Shown here piece by piece: positions 27,759-35,343 of a stretch of DNA of 64,000 bases (its first letter is position 1; the number at the start of each line of letters is the position of its first letter). The DNA is taken from positions 434,001-498,000 of the forward strand of contig NC_013720.1 in NCBI RefSeq assembly GCF_000025185.1, in the 5' to 3' direction. Made by a program: the position numbers and the translations under genes. The DNA comes from Pirellula staleyi DSM 6068 (GTDB taxonomy: Bacteria > Planctomycetota > Planctomycetia > Pirellulales > Pirellulaceae). Below the pieces are notes generated by a model. That model was not told where the DNA came from, ran no database searches, and saw only the letters and a program-made list of their open reading frames with translations.

Positions 27759-29009
27759 ATGGCATTGTTGCCGATTCGCCCACCACAGCCGCTGGGACTT
27801 GCGCCTAGCTTTGGATTTGGCGATCGCCTCGGACTCGCGACGCTCGGTCATGTCGATGCGATGCGCTCGCACAGCGGACCGATCTTGCCGGTCTTTGCGC
27901 AGCAATCGATGCGCGAGCTCTCGCGAACCGGTCGACGTCCTGCCGATGTCCTTACCGACACCACCTTTGCCCTCGAATCGACAGGCTATACCGGCATCTG
28001 GGGCGCTGATGCCGACCACATCACCACGCAAGAACATCTCAACGCGACGGCGGGAGCTGGCTTCACGCTCTTCACCATCGATCCGACCCATCACGTCGAT
28101 CCGCATGCCGATAGCTATGCCCCTGCCGTTCTCGAGCATCGCTATCGCGACCTGCGCGACGATATCGGCTGGGCCGACGACTATTTTGGTAAGCAGTATG
28201 TTTTTGCGGGGGAGACCGTTGTCTTCGAACCACTCGCCGTGAAACGGGCAGCGGTGAAATTCGGCCTCGCGATAGCGCATGCCATAAAACTCGCCGCGCA
28301 TGTCGATCGGCTGGTCGCCAAAAAAGGTTCGCAGTACGAACTCGAGCTTTGCATCGACGAAACGCCGCAGCGGACCACAGCGCTCGAGCATTTCATCATC
28401 GCCGACCAATGCCTGAAGTCGAGCGTGCGACTCACCAGCATCGCGCTTAACTATGTCGGCGATTTGGAACCGGCCATCGACTACCAAGGCTCGCTTGAAG
28501 AATGGACGGAGGCGCTCCGGCTTCATCGCGCCGTAGCGGTGGCGCTCGGGCCCTACAAACTGAGCCTGCACAACGGCAGCGATAAGTTCTCGCTCTACAA
28601 AATCCTTGCCAACGAGACCCAGGGACAGTTTCACGTCAAAACGGCGGGTACGAGCTACCTCGAAGCGCTGCGTGTCGCCGCGCGTCGCGAACGACGCCTT
28701 TTCCGCCGTATCGTCGACTTCGCTCGCGGACGTTTCGAGGCCGATCGAGCCACCTATCTCGTCAGCAGCCGACTATCGCAAGCCCCTACCGCCGCTGCGA
28801 TCAGCGACGATGCACGCCTCGAGCAACTTTACCTCGACGAACCGGCGGGACGTCAGATTTTGCACGTCACGTTTGGCAGTGTCCTGACCGATAGCGCGCT
28901 CGGTCCCATGCTGCGCGATGTGCTCGTCGAACATCCCGATATTCACCGCGAAGTGCTCGCCGCGCATCTCAAAAAACATCTCGTCTCCCTCGAGAGTGGC
29001 CTCCCTTAG
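27759..29009 (+). CDS. uxaE: tagaturonate epimerase-like protein (UxaE family)
   Basis: A 416-residue cytoplasmic enzyme matching the UxaE family, which interconverts tagaturonate and fructuronate in hexuronate breakdown. Recognisable stretches: SFGFGDRLGLATLGH near the start, FAQQSMRELSRTGR, WGADADHI, ELELCIDETPQRTTALEHFIIA, LNYVGDLEPAIDY, GPYKLSLHNGSDKFSLYKI and HVKTAGTSYLEAL. Conserved Asp, Glu and His residues in these are plausible metal ligands. ATG 27759 has GGGGGA 9 bases upstream. No other uronate genes (uxaC, uxuA, kdgK) are near, so pathway placement rests on family membership. Confidence 0.82.
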   Translation: MALLPIRPPQPLGLAPSFGFGDRLGLATLGHVDAMRSHSGPILPVFAQQSMRELSRTGRRPADVLTDTTFALESTGYTGIWGADADHITTQEHLNATAGAGFTLFTIDPTHHVDPHADSYAPAVLEHRYRDLRDDIGWADDYFGKQYVFAGETVVFEPLAVKRAAVKFGLAIAHAIKLAAHVDRLVAKKGSQYELELCIDETPQRTTALEHFIIADQCLKSSVRLTSIALNYVGDLEPAIDYQGSLEEWTEALRLHRAVAVALGPYKLSLHNGSDKFSLYKILANETQGQFHVKTAGTSYLEALRVAARRERRLFRRIVDFARGRFEADRATYLVSSRLSQAPTAAAISDDARLEQLYLDEPAGRQILHVTFGSVLTDSALGPMLRDVLVEHPDIHREVLAAHLKKHLVSLESGLP

Positions 29010-29109
29010 CGGACACCACTGGCCGCTCTCCAATCGGTAGCCCGTTTTGATAAGCCCCGCTATGATGCAAATCTCGTCACCCAATTCCTCGCAATCCTGA
29101 GCGCCGCAG

Positions 29110-30312
29110 ATGTCTTCCTCATCGATCACGCAAACCCAGTTTGCTTCCGCACTCTCGACCCTTTCGAGCACTGCTGATGCCGTCGAGGAAGTGGCCCGTA
29201 AAGCGCTCACAGCACTTCAGTCCTCAGGTCCCCGAACGCCCGATTTGGGGCTTGTCTTTTTCTCCAATCACCACGCCCCCGAGGCTGATTTTCTCGCCAA
29301 AAAACTGTGCGCACTCCTCGGCACCGAGAACCTGATCGGCTGTAGCGGCGAATCAATTGTAGGAACCGGCGTGGAAGTGGAAGGCTCCCCCGCCATCTCG
29401 CTCTGGCTCGCCAGTTTTGCGACCGGCACAGCCACTCCGATGTACCTCCATCTCGAACAAACGGCCGAAGGGGGTGTGATCGATGGCTGGCCCGAAGCGA
29501 TCAGCGGCGAGTGGTCGGGCGACACGTTCCTGCTGCTACTGGGAGAGCCCTACTCCTTTCCAGCTGATCTGCTGCTCGAGCGTTTGAATGAAGACCGCGC
29601 TGGTGTGCCGGTCGTGGGTGGCATGGCAAGTGGCGGAGATAGTCCGGGAGAACATCGACTGATCCTCGGGCCTCAAACCTACGCCGAAGGTGCCGTTGCG
29701 GTGCTGATTCAAAACGCGGCTAAACTCCACACCGTGGTGTCGCAAGGTTGTCGCCCGATCGGTAAGCCGTTCATTGTCACCCGTGCTGAACGGAACGTGA
29801 TTCAAGAACTTGGTGGGCGTCCGGCGCTACTGCAGCTCAAAGAATTATTCGACACCCTGCCGACGCGCGAGCAAGCCCTCGTGCAGCGGAAGCTCCATCT
29901 CGGCCGCGTCGTGAGTGAATATCGCGACCACTTCGAGCAGGGAGACTTTCTCGTACGCAATGTCGTCGGCATCGATCCCCAAGCAGGAGCGATCGCCATC
30001 GGGGACTACATTCGGGTCGGACAGACAGTGCAGTTTCACGTGCGCGATCAAGATGCTGCTGACGCCGAACTCAAGCAGCTGTTAGCCGTTGCCAAAAGTG
30101 GTGCCGCAGGGGTGCCAGTTGGCGCGCTCCTTTTCACCTGCAATGGACGTGGCTCGCGGATGTTCAAAGAACCTCATCACGATGCCGCTTGCATCGCGGA
30201 AAAACTGGGAGACATTCCTCTCGCCGGGTTCTTCGCCGCCGGGGAAATTGGTCCCATCGGCGGTCAGAACTTCGTGCATGGATTTACCGCCAGCATCGTG
30301 ATTTTTGAATAG
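29110..30312 (+). CDS. FIST domain sensory protein
   Basis: A 400-residue cytoplasmic protein with FIST_N (about residues 45-225) and FIST_C (about 230-385) domains and no output domain. FIST domains are predicted ligand sensors, proposed to bind small molecules such as amino acids. Seen stretches are LGLVFFSNHHAPEADFLAKKL, NLIGCSGESIVGTG, GVPVVGGMASGGDSPGEHRL and, near the end, GALLFTCNGRGSRMFKEPHHD and LAGFFAAGEIGPIGGQNFVHGFTASI. It is a stand-alone sensor without a kinase next to it. It converges with rtcA, with only 19 bases between the stop codons, so shared regulation is unlikely. Confidence 0.92.
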   Translation: MSSSSITQTQFASALSTLSSTADAVEEVARKALTALQSSGPRTPDLGLVFFSNHHAPEADFLAKKLCALLGTENLIGCSGESIVGTGVEVEGSPAISLWLASFATGTATPMYLHLEQTAEGGVIDGWPEAISGEWSGDTFLLLLGEPYSFPADLLLERLNEDRAGVPVVGGMASGGDSPGEHRLILGPQTYAEGAVAVLIQNAAKLHTVVSQGCRPIGKPFIVTRAERNVIQELGGRPALLQLKELFDTLPTREQALVQRKLHLGRVVSEYRDHFEQGDFLVRNVVGIDPQAGAIAIGDYIRVGQTVQFHVRDQDAADAELKQLLAVAKSGAAGVPVGALLFTCNGRGSRMFKEPHHDAACIAEKLGDIPLAGFFAAGEIGPIGGQNFVHGFTASIVIFE

Positions 30313-30331
30313 CCTCGCCGTAGTTCACTTT

Positions 30332-31387
30332 TCACTTTGGCTGAACATTCACCGTACAGGTCTGGCCCGACGGGTCGTAGTGTACGTCGACTGAAATCTG
30401 CAAAAACTGCTGGAAAATCGCGATTTGTGACTCACTATGCGGTGTGAGCGTCGTGGTCCGAAAGCATCCGCCGCGCTGCGCATCGCTTGGCTCACTAGCT
30501 GCTGAAAGCGCGAGCAGTAGTAGCAGCTGATCGGCCAAGTGGGGCCCAACCGGCACAGCGGCGCGCAGGTAATGCTGCACCTGACTCACCACCTCTTCAG
30601 CCACTTTTCGAGCACTAGCGCCGAGCCGCCCAAAGCCGATGAATAGCTCGGTGACATGTTCACTTTCGATCGTGGCGTAGATCACGTTGCCTGGCCCTTG
30701 CGCGCGAACTTCTTCCGCGTGACAAACGTCGCGCGGCCAACCGAGCGATTCTTGAAGCTCGGCGAGTTCGCGCAGCGCAATCGACTTCGCTAGATTCGAC
30801 ACCATCGCGACGGCGCATTGCCGCATCACAGCGCCACGCTCGAGCAGATCGAATCCCACAAGCGACTTGGCCGGGGTTACTTCCACAAGCATCTTGCCAC
30901 CCCCTGCAGGATAGAAACCAGGTCGCTCTAGCGTTGCCTTCACGAGTGGCCCCATGCGCTGAACGAGTGGCAGATAGACGCGCTCGAGGAATGGATAGGG
31001 TGGCGCCCATGGATTGTGCGTGCCACCTTCCAGTACCAAGCGCGAAGGAGCAGAGGCTGTCAGTAGTGCGGGAAGAATCGTCTGCAGTACAAGCGTCGCG
31101 CTCCCCGCCGTGCCGACACTGAAGTGATACTCTCCAGCATTCACCGCGTGAGGAGTAAACACTAGCGACTTCGATCCGATCGTAGCTCCCTCGACATCGG
31201 CATTGCAGATTTTTGCTGCAGCTTCTAGCGCCGTGAGATGCTGGCGCAGGAGCCCTGACTTCTCTCGCCGAGCGCGAATGTTTTCAATCACCATCGGCTG
31301 GCCGGTCACCATCGAAAGCGCGAGCGACGTGCGCAGCATCTGCCCGCCCCCCTCTCCCTGCGAACCGTCGATCAGAATCGTCCTCAT
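30332..31387 (-). CDS. rtcA: RNA 3'-terminal phosphate cyclase
   Basis: Converts RNA 3'-phosphate ends to 2',3'-cyclic phosphates using ATP via adenylated His; part of RNA repair. The 351-residue protein begins with the signature ILIDGSQGEGGGQMLRTSLALS and carries RKSGLLRQH, GGGTHNPWAPPYPFLERVYLPL, RPGFYPAGGGK and, near the C-terminus, VGPHLADQLLLLLAL, where the conserved His is the nucleotidylation site. I choose ATG 31387 because it gives the usual N-terminus; a GTG at 31402 is also possible. It is the last gene of the rsr-Y RNA-rtcB-rtcA array and is separated from rtcB by 141 bases with a terminator-like hairpin. Confidence 0.95.
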   Translation of the reverse strand: MRTILIDGSQGEGGGQMLRTSLALSMVTGQPMVIENIRARREKSGLLRQHLTALEAAAKICNADVEGATIGSKSLVFTPHAVNAGEYHFSVGTAGSATLVLQTILPALLTASAPSRLVLEGGTHNPWAPPYPFLERVYLPLVQRMGPLVKATLERPGFYPAGGGKMLVEVTPAKSLVGFDLLERGAVMRQCAVAMVSNLAKSIALRELAELQESLGWPRDVCHAEEVRAQGPGNVIYATIESEHVTELFIGFGRLGASARKVAEEVVSQVQHYLRAAVPVGPHLADQLLLLLALSAASEPSDAQRGGCFRTTTLTPHSESQIAIFQQFLQISVDVHYDPSGQTCTVNVQPK

Positions 31388-31453
31388 CACCTGCTCACTC
31401 ACACTTCTCAGAGTTGTTTTTCGGGTCTATTTCCAGCGTTTTATGAACAAAAG

Positions 31454-31484
31454 AGCCTCGCGCGGCACATCACCGCGCGAGGCT
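31454..31484 (-). terminator. strong hairpin between rtcB and rtcA
   Basis: Perfect 12-bp stem AGCCTCGCGCGG / CCGCGCGAGGCT with a 7-base loop. On the minus strand it is followed by CTTTTGTTC, the form of a Rho-independent terminator. It lies after rtcB and before rtcA, so it should reduce rtcA relative to rtcB. Confidence 0.8.
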
Positions 31485-31528
31485 GAGTTTCATCACCTCC
31501 AAGCGTACAACTAGCGCACTTGGCCAAA

Positions 31529-33025
31529 TTAATCGTCGGCTGCATCGCCATCTTTGATCACGAACCGAGCCTTCAGTCGAGCCACTTCAGAAGCAAGTCC
31601 CGCGAGCTTTACGCTGCGCAAAACTTCCTCGAAGTCCTTGTACGCCGCCGGAGCTTCGTCCTTCGGGTACTGCCGACAGTTGGTCAAAATATCGTGATCG
31701 TCGAACGACTTATCAATCGACTGCTGATCGAGCGCTCGAATCGCTGCCTTACGCCCGAGCACACGACCTGCGCCGTGGTTCACGCTAAAGCAGCTCAGCG
31801 CTGCCCCTGCATCGGCCACCATCACTGCCGAACCTGCTTGCGGATTACCCGGGAGCAAGATCGGATGTCCGGTGTTCTCGTAAGGAGTCCCCTTCAAGGC
31901 ATGATGCCCTGCCGGGAATGCGCGCGTCGCACCTTTACGATGCACCCACGCCTTGCGATTCTCAACGACCTCTTCCCGCGCGATGTTGTGACTGATGAAG
32001 TACACCAGATCCCCCTTCACGCCAGGAAACACTTGCTGGAATGCTTCGAGCACTTGCAAGTTGATCACGAGGTGGTTCAGTGTCGCAAAGTTCGCACCGA
32101 GCGACATGTCGTCGATGTACGCATTTCCTTCGTCGGAACCGAGCGGTGCGTAGACCAATTCGCGATCGTTGCCCGGCAGCGGGATATCCCACTTCGCGAA
32201 CTTCGATTGCAGCGTCTTGAACTGATGCATCGCCAGGTTATGGCCGATCCCACGCGATCCGCAGTGCGACAAGAACGCAACGCATCCGTCGCGCAGACCA
32301 AACGTGTCAGCCACACTTCGCGCTCGCGCGTTATTCTCAATCTGCACCACTTCGCACTCACCAAAGTGGTTTCCTCCACCGTACGAACCGATCTGCTGCA
32401 GCTTCGAGCGGAGATCGCGAAACGTCCCGATTTCCTCGTGAAATTCGACCCGTTGGGCCAGCGCTACACTCGTTCCATCGTGCCCCACGTGATGCGAATC
32501 TTCGCACCGCGCGGCCCACTCCGGAGGGATTCCGAGTGCCTGACAAACGTCAGCCGAAGCGCCTTCGGCGAGAAGCGTGCGTCCCACATCGGTGTCCACG
32601 CGACGACCATGCTTCACGCTGCGTGCACCACGTCCCGCACCGGTCGGAATTCGGTTACATACAGCCATGATTAGTTCGCGTCGCACCCGTCGATCCTCGA
32701 TCGCGTCGGCCGGAAGATCCAGCTGCAAGAGACTCATTGAGCACTTGATATCAACCCCCACGGGACCCGGGTAGATATGTGATGGCGAGACCATCACGCA
32801 GCCGATCGGCGCACCGTAACCGAGGTGACCATCAGGATTGAGCACGACATGCGAAACCCCCGGCGCTCGCCGCGAATTGATCGCTTGTCGAATGCAGACT
32901 TCGTCGAACGTGTTGCGGATCGCTTCCGTTCCAATCACAGTCACGGGAGTCACATGGTCGCCAGCTGGCAGGATCGCCGTCGCTTCACCAGTTGCAATGA
33001 TCTGATTCATCGTTTTATTTTTCAT
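31529..33025 (-). CDS. rtcB: RNA-splicing ligase RtcB
   Basis: Joins RNA 2',3'-cyclic or 3'-phosphate ends to 5'-OH ends using GTP and Mn2+, with a GMP-His intermediate. At 498 residues it has the family motifs in order: GYGAPIGCV, GPVGVDIKC with Asp 92 and Cys 95 as metal ligands, QIGSYGGGNHFGE, FLSHCGSRGIGH, HNIAREE and NHGAGRVLGR, whose His 417 is the guanylated residue. The start is ATG 33025, only 11 bases after the 3' arm of the Y RNA, whose CTCC-containing stem leaves no clear Shine-Dalgarno. No archease gene is nearby. It lies in the Ro60/RtcR locus. Confidence 0.97.
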   Translation of the reverse strand: MKNKTMNQIIATGEATAILPAGDHVTPVTVIGTEAIRNTFDEVCIRQAINSRRAPGVSHVVLNPDGHLGYGAPIGCVMVSPSHIYPGPVGVDIKCSMSLLQLDLPADAIEDRRVRRELIMAVCNRIPTGAGRGARSVKHGRRVDTDVGRTLLAEGASADVCQALGIPPEWAARCEDSHHVGHDGTSVALAQRVEFHEEIGTFRDLRSKLQQIGSYGGGNHFGECEVVQIENNARARSVADTFGLRDGCVAFLSHCGSRGIGHNLAMHQFKTLQSKFAKWDIPLPGNDRELVYAPLGSDEGNAYIDDMSLGANFATLNHLVINLQVLEAFQQVFPGVKGDLVYFISHNIAREEVVENRKAWVHRKGATRAFPAGHHALKGTPYENTGHPILLPGNPQAGSAVMVADAGAALSCFSVNHGAGRVLGRKAAIRALDQQSIDKSFDDHDILTNCRQYPKDEAPAAYKDFEEVLRSVKLAGLASEVARLKARFVIKDGDAADD

Positions 33026-33035
33026 GTGATTTCAA

Positions 33036-33207
33036 GGAGAATACTGCCGCCGCGACAAAGTTTTGATGAAATGTTGCGCGCTCTATCCACTGAGCTACGG
33101 CCCTAAGAGTGGTCTCACTCCGCAGTAGAGCCGGTGGGGATCGAACCCACGACCTCGAGGTCCATAGCCTTGTAATTCCACCGGCATTCGCAGCAGCAGT
33201 ATTCTCC
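33036..33207 (-). ncRNA. Y RNA with circularly permuted tRNA-like module
   Basis: A roughly 172-nt RNA read from the minus strand between rsr and rtcB. Its ends pair: 33189-33207 with 33036-33054 gives an uninterrupted 19-bp helix with two G-U pairs. A second short helix is possible (ACAAGG 33168-33173 with CTTTGT 33055-33060). Inside, going 5' to 3', are: hairpin GACC-TCGA-GGTC (33151-33162); a T arm, GTGGG-TTCGATC-CCCAC (33134-33150); CGGCTCT (33127-33133); a cap hairpin GAGTG-AGAC-CACTC (33107-33120); AGGGCCG (33098-33104), which pairs in 7 bp with CGGCTCT; and a D arm, GCTC-AGTGGATA-GAGC (33080-33095). Thus the 3' half of a tRNA precedes the 5' half, the acceptor end is closed, and the long stem replaces the anticodon arm. 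This is the design of bacterial YrlA-type Y RNAs that bind Ro60. Exact ends are inferred. Confidence 0.88.
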
Positions 33208-33540
33208 CTGATGATTCTCGTTCCTACCCAACAAAAAAACTGCAAGACATAGGTCGCGACAAGAGTTTGTAGAAAGACTTTTTTGAGATCACTACTCGAG
33301 CAAGTAGCTCGAGCGCTCGATCCTCCAAGGATGTACTTCCTACGGCATTCGCTTCCTACGCTGCTTCCAAACCAACTTATTCACACGCAGCTACACTAGC
33401 TCACCACCCCGGCAGCCGGGATCCCCTTCACTGACCAATCAGACCACGTACTGGATCCCGGCTGCATCCACTCCCATCACTCATGGCCAGCTCAAAGAGC
33501 TTTTCGAAGGGAGGCTGGTTCACCCGAAACATTGCTGTTT
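33208..33540. other. rsr to Y RNA spacer with two inverted repeats
   Basis: No coding frame of interest. It contains CTCGAGC-AAGTA-GCTCGAG (33295-33313) and a 13-bp inverted repeat GCAGCCGGGATCC / GGATCCCGGCTGC (33412-33424 with 33453-33465, 28-base loop). Neither is followed by a T-run on the minus strand. They may be processing sites that separate the rsr mRNA from the Y RNA, or the second may be a separate small RNA. I see no T-arm or D-arm sequence in it, so no second Y RNA. Confidence 0.55.
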
Positions 33541-35136
33541 TTAGGCTTTTTCCGACGATTGGAGCTCGATTGCATCGATCTGCTTTACGAAGTAATCGGT
33601 TGCTGTACGTCCCTCGGCAATCTCGGCGAGCAGCGTAAAAACGTGATCGCTAAAACCACCGATATGGAAGATTTCACTGCGCTCGATCGCTTGCGTTGTC
33701 TCGCCTGGAACCAGGTCGAGACAGACAAGCTTTGCCTGCGGATTTCGTTTCTGAAACAACTGCCATTGACGCATCGTTTCCGTTGCGCGATGACCTTTCC
33801 ACTGGCTTTGCGAGTCGATCCACGATTCGTTATCCGAAACGTAAATCACCATCGAAGCCTTCAGTTGGCGAGCATTCGCATGCGCTAGCGCCGCACTACA
33901 ATTCGTTCCTACCGAAGGGAGCGAAGCGAGCTGCTGTGCTTGCTTCATCACAGGTTGCTGTCGATCGAGCTTAACCAGGATCACATCGTCCGAGAACGGA
34001 ATCACTTCCGCTTCCGGATTCTTGCGTACGATCGAAGCTGCGATCAGCGCCGCCACATCGATGCAGCGCACTTTCGACGTCGCCGAGCCGCGATTTCCCG
34101 TCGCAGGCGAGCGCATCGAACCCGAGACGTCGACCATCACTAGCACCTTTCCCTCAATGCGAGGCACGTTGCTAATGGCCAGTTCCATCGCCTCCCCCAG
34201 GGCTGCTTTGATCTTGGCCGGCAACGTTTCATTCATGTTTAAATAGGCTGCCATCAGCTGATACGGAAACACGCGTGCTTGCTGAATGGCTCGCGGATTC
34301 CGCAGCCGGTTGGCAATGCATCGCACCAGTTCTTGATCTTGCAGCACCCCATGGCGCTCGAACGTATTTAGGTTCATGCGCGTCGTTTGCCACGAGGCAT
34401 TTCGCGCAATCCGCTTCCAGTCGCTCGGGGTCAGCGGCAAATGGGTGAGCATGGAAAAAGGGACATCGGGGAGCTCATCCTTTCCACGAATCACCTGACG
34501 CTTGATCCGCTCATACTCCTGAACGATTGGCGGCAACGCCCCTTCCTCATACTCACGACCAATCAGCCAGGCATACAACGCCTCGCGCGATGGTGTCCGA
34601 GGGACGGGATGAACCATCTTGACGATATCACCCAGCGAAGGATCGTTTCCTACACTTCCCACAAACAACGCCTGATCACTACGAGCATCGAGCCACTCGC
34701 GCACTAGCCGCTTCGGTCGACTTCCGAGACTCTTGCGCCCCACCACTCCTGAGCGGATGATCTGCACAAAGTTGCGGAGCATCTTGGGCGAATCGATCAC
34801 ACGCTGAAACAGTTCAGAGGTCACCAGTTCGGGCGACTTGACGGTCAGTAGCGCCACCAGCAAGGCCGGTACATCTTTCAAATAGGCTCGATCGCGCGAG
34901 TAGATTGCGGCCCGCGCGATGAACTCCGGCGAAACTTTCTGTGCCAATCGGAGCACCGTAGCGAGGTGCGTTTCCGCATTGGCATAGCACGTGCTACCGA
35001 GCATGCCGGTAGCCACATACTGAGCCAGCGCTTGCTCGGCTGTCCGCGAATAAGCGAGCCCTCCGGCCCGATTGAGCACATCAGCTGCGGCGAAGAACTT
35101 GCCGACGATCGACTGAAACAACGACTTCGATGCCAT
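33541..35136 (-). CDS. rsr: Ro60/TROVE-domain RNA-binding protein (Rsr)
   Basis: Bacterial Ro60 ortholog, a ring-shaped protein that binds Y RNA and misfolded or damaged RNAs and works with exoribonucleases. It has 531 residues, as in other bacterial Rsr. Residues about 1-325 are the HEAT-like TROVE ring, with RAGGLAYSRTAEQALAQYVATG, AIYSRDRAYLKDVPALL and NFVQIIRSGVVGRKSLGS; residues about 328-530 are a vWA domain with an intact MIDAS (DVSGS 336-340, Thr 411, Asp 435). ATG 35136 has AGGAG 10 bases upstream, which decides the start inside an open frame reaching 35457. A sigma-54 promoter lies about 60 bases before it. Confidence 0.96.
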   Translation of the reverse strand: MASKSLFQSIVGKFFAAADVLNRAGGLAYSRTAEQALAQYVATGMLGSTCYANAETHLATVLRLAQKVSPEFIARAAIYSRDRAYLKDVPALLVALLTVKSPELVTSELFQRVIDSPKMLRNFVQIIRSGVVGRKSLGSRPKRLVREWLDARSDQALFVGSVGNDPSLGDIVKMVHPVPRTPSREALYAWLIGREYEEGALPPIVQEYERIKRQVIRGKDELPDVPFSMLTHLPLTPSDWKRIARNASWQTTRMNLNTFERHGVLQDQELVRCIANRLRNPRAIQQARVFPYQLMAAYLNMNETLPAKIKAALGEAMELAISNVPRIEGKVLVMVDVSGSMRSPATGNRGSATSKVRCIDVAALIAASIVRKNPEAEVIPFSDDVILVKLDRQQPVMKQAQQLASLPSVGTNCSAALAHANARQLKASMVIYVSDNESWIDSQSQWKGHRATETMRQWQLFQKRNPQAKLVCLDLVPGETTQAIERSEIFHIGGFSDHVFTLLAEIAEGRTATDYFVKQIDAIELQSSEKA

Positions 35137-35193
35137 GATTTGGATTCTCCTGCTGCGGGCCGATTTCTGAGCATGCCCGGGGCGAGAGAACAG

Positions 35194-35213
35194 AATGCAC
35201 AGCGAGTGCCAAA
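35194..35213 (-). promoter_or_regulatory. sigma-54 promoter of the rsr-Y RNA-rtcBA operon
   Basis: Minus strand TTTGGCACTCGCTGTGCATT: the -24 element TGGCAC and the -12 element TGC keep the required GG-N10-GC spacing (GG at 35210-35209, GC at 35198-35197). Transcription would start near 35185, about 50 bases before the rsr ATG. It fits the divergent sigma-54 activator gene rtcR. Confidence 0.82.
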
Positions 35214-35216
35214 CTT

Positions 35217-35278
35217 CAGATATTCCGCCAAACAATTCGCAAACCACTACAGATATTGGGCTTAGAGATATCCGCACC
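35217..35278. promoter_or_regulatory. candidate RtcR binding sites
   Basis: AGATAT occurs three times at 35218, 35251 and 35266, twice followed by (T)CCGC. The repeats lie 6-60 bases upstream of the -24 element, in the short divergent region, where an activator would bind. That they bind RtcR is inference; the closest one is nearer the promoter than usual enhancer sites. Confidence 0.35.
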
Positions 35279-35308
35279 TTTGGTCTACAACGCCAACTTT
35301 CGCCTAAA

Positions 35309-35336
35309 TTGATCTTTAGCGATCGTCTCTTATAAT
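35309..35336 (+). promoter_or_regulatory. sigma-70-like promoter of rtcR
   Basis: TTGATC (35309-35314), 16-base spacer, consensus TATAAT (35331-35336). The expected start is near 35343, at or next to the rtcR ATG at 35344, so the message may be leaderless. No Shine-Dalgarno is visible. Confidence 0.65.
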
Positions 35337-35343
35337 TTTGGAT

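Noticed and set aside
27606-28634. 342-codon minus-strand frame opposite the UxaE-like gene
   Set aside because: It is antisense to strongly conserved motifs of the epimerase family.
33080-33150. Apparent tRNA gene fragments (T arm and D arm) on the minus strand
   Set aside because: The 3' half stands before the 5' half, the acceptor end is closed by a loop and there is no anticodon arm. It is explained as the tRNA-like module of the Y RNA, not as a tRNA gene or two broken ones.
33412-33465. Possible second Y RNA
   Set aside because: The 13-bp inverted repeat encloses only 28 bases and shows no T-loop, D-loop or acceptor-like stem.
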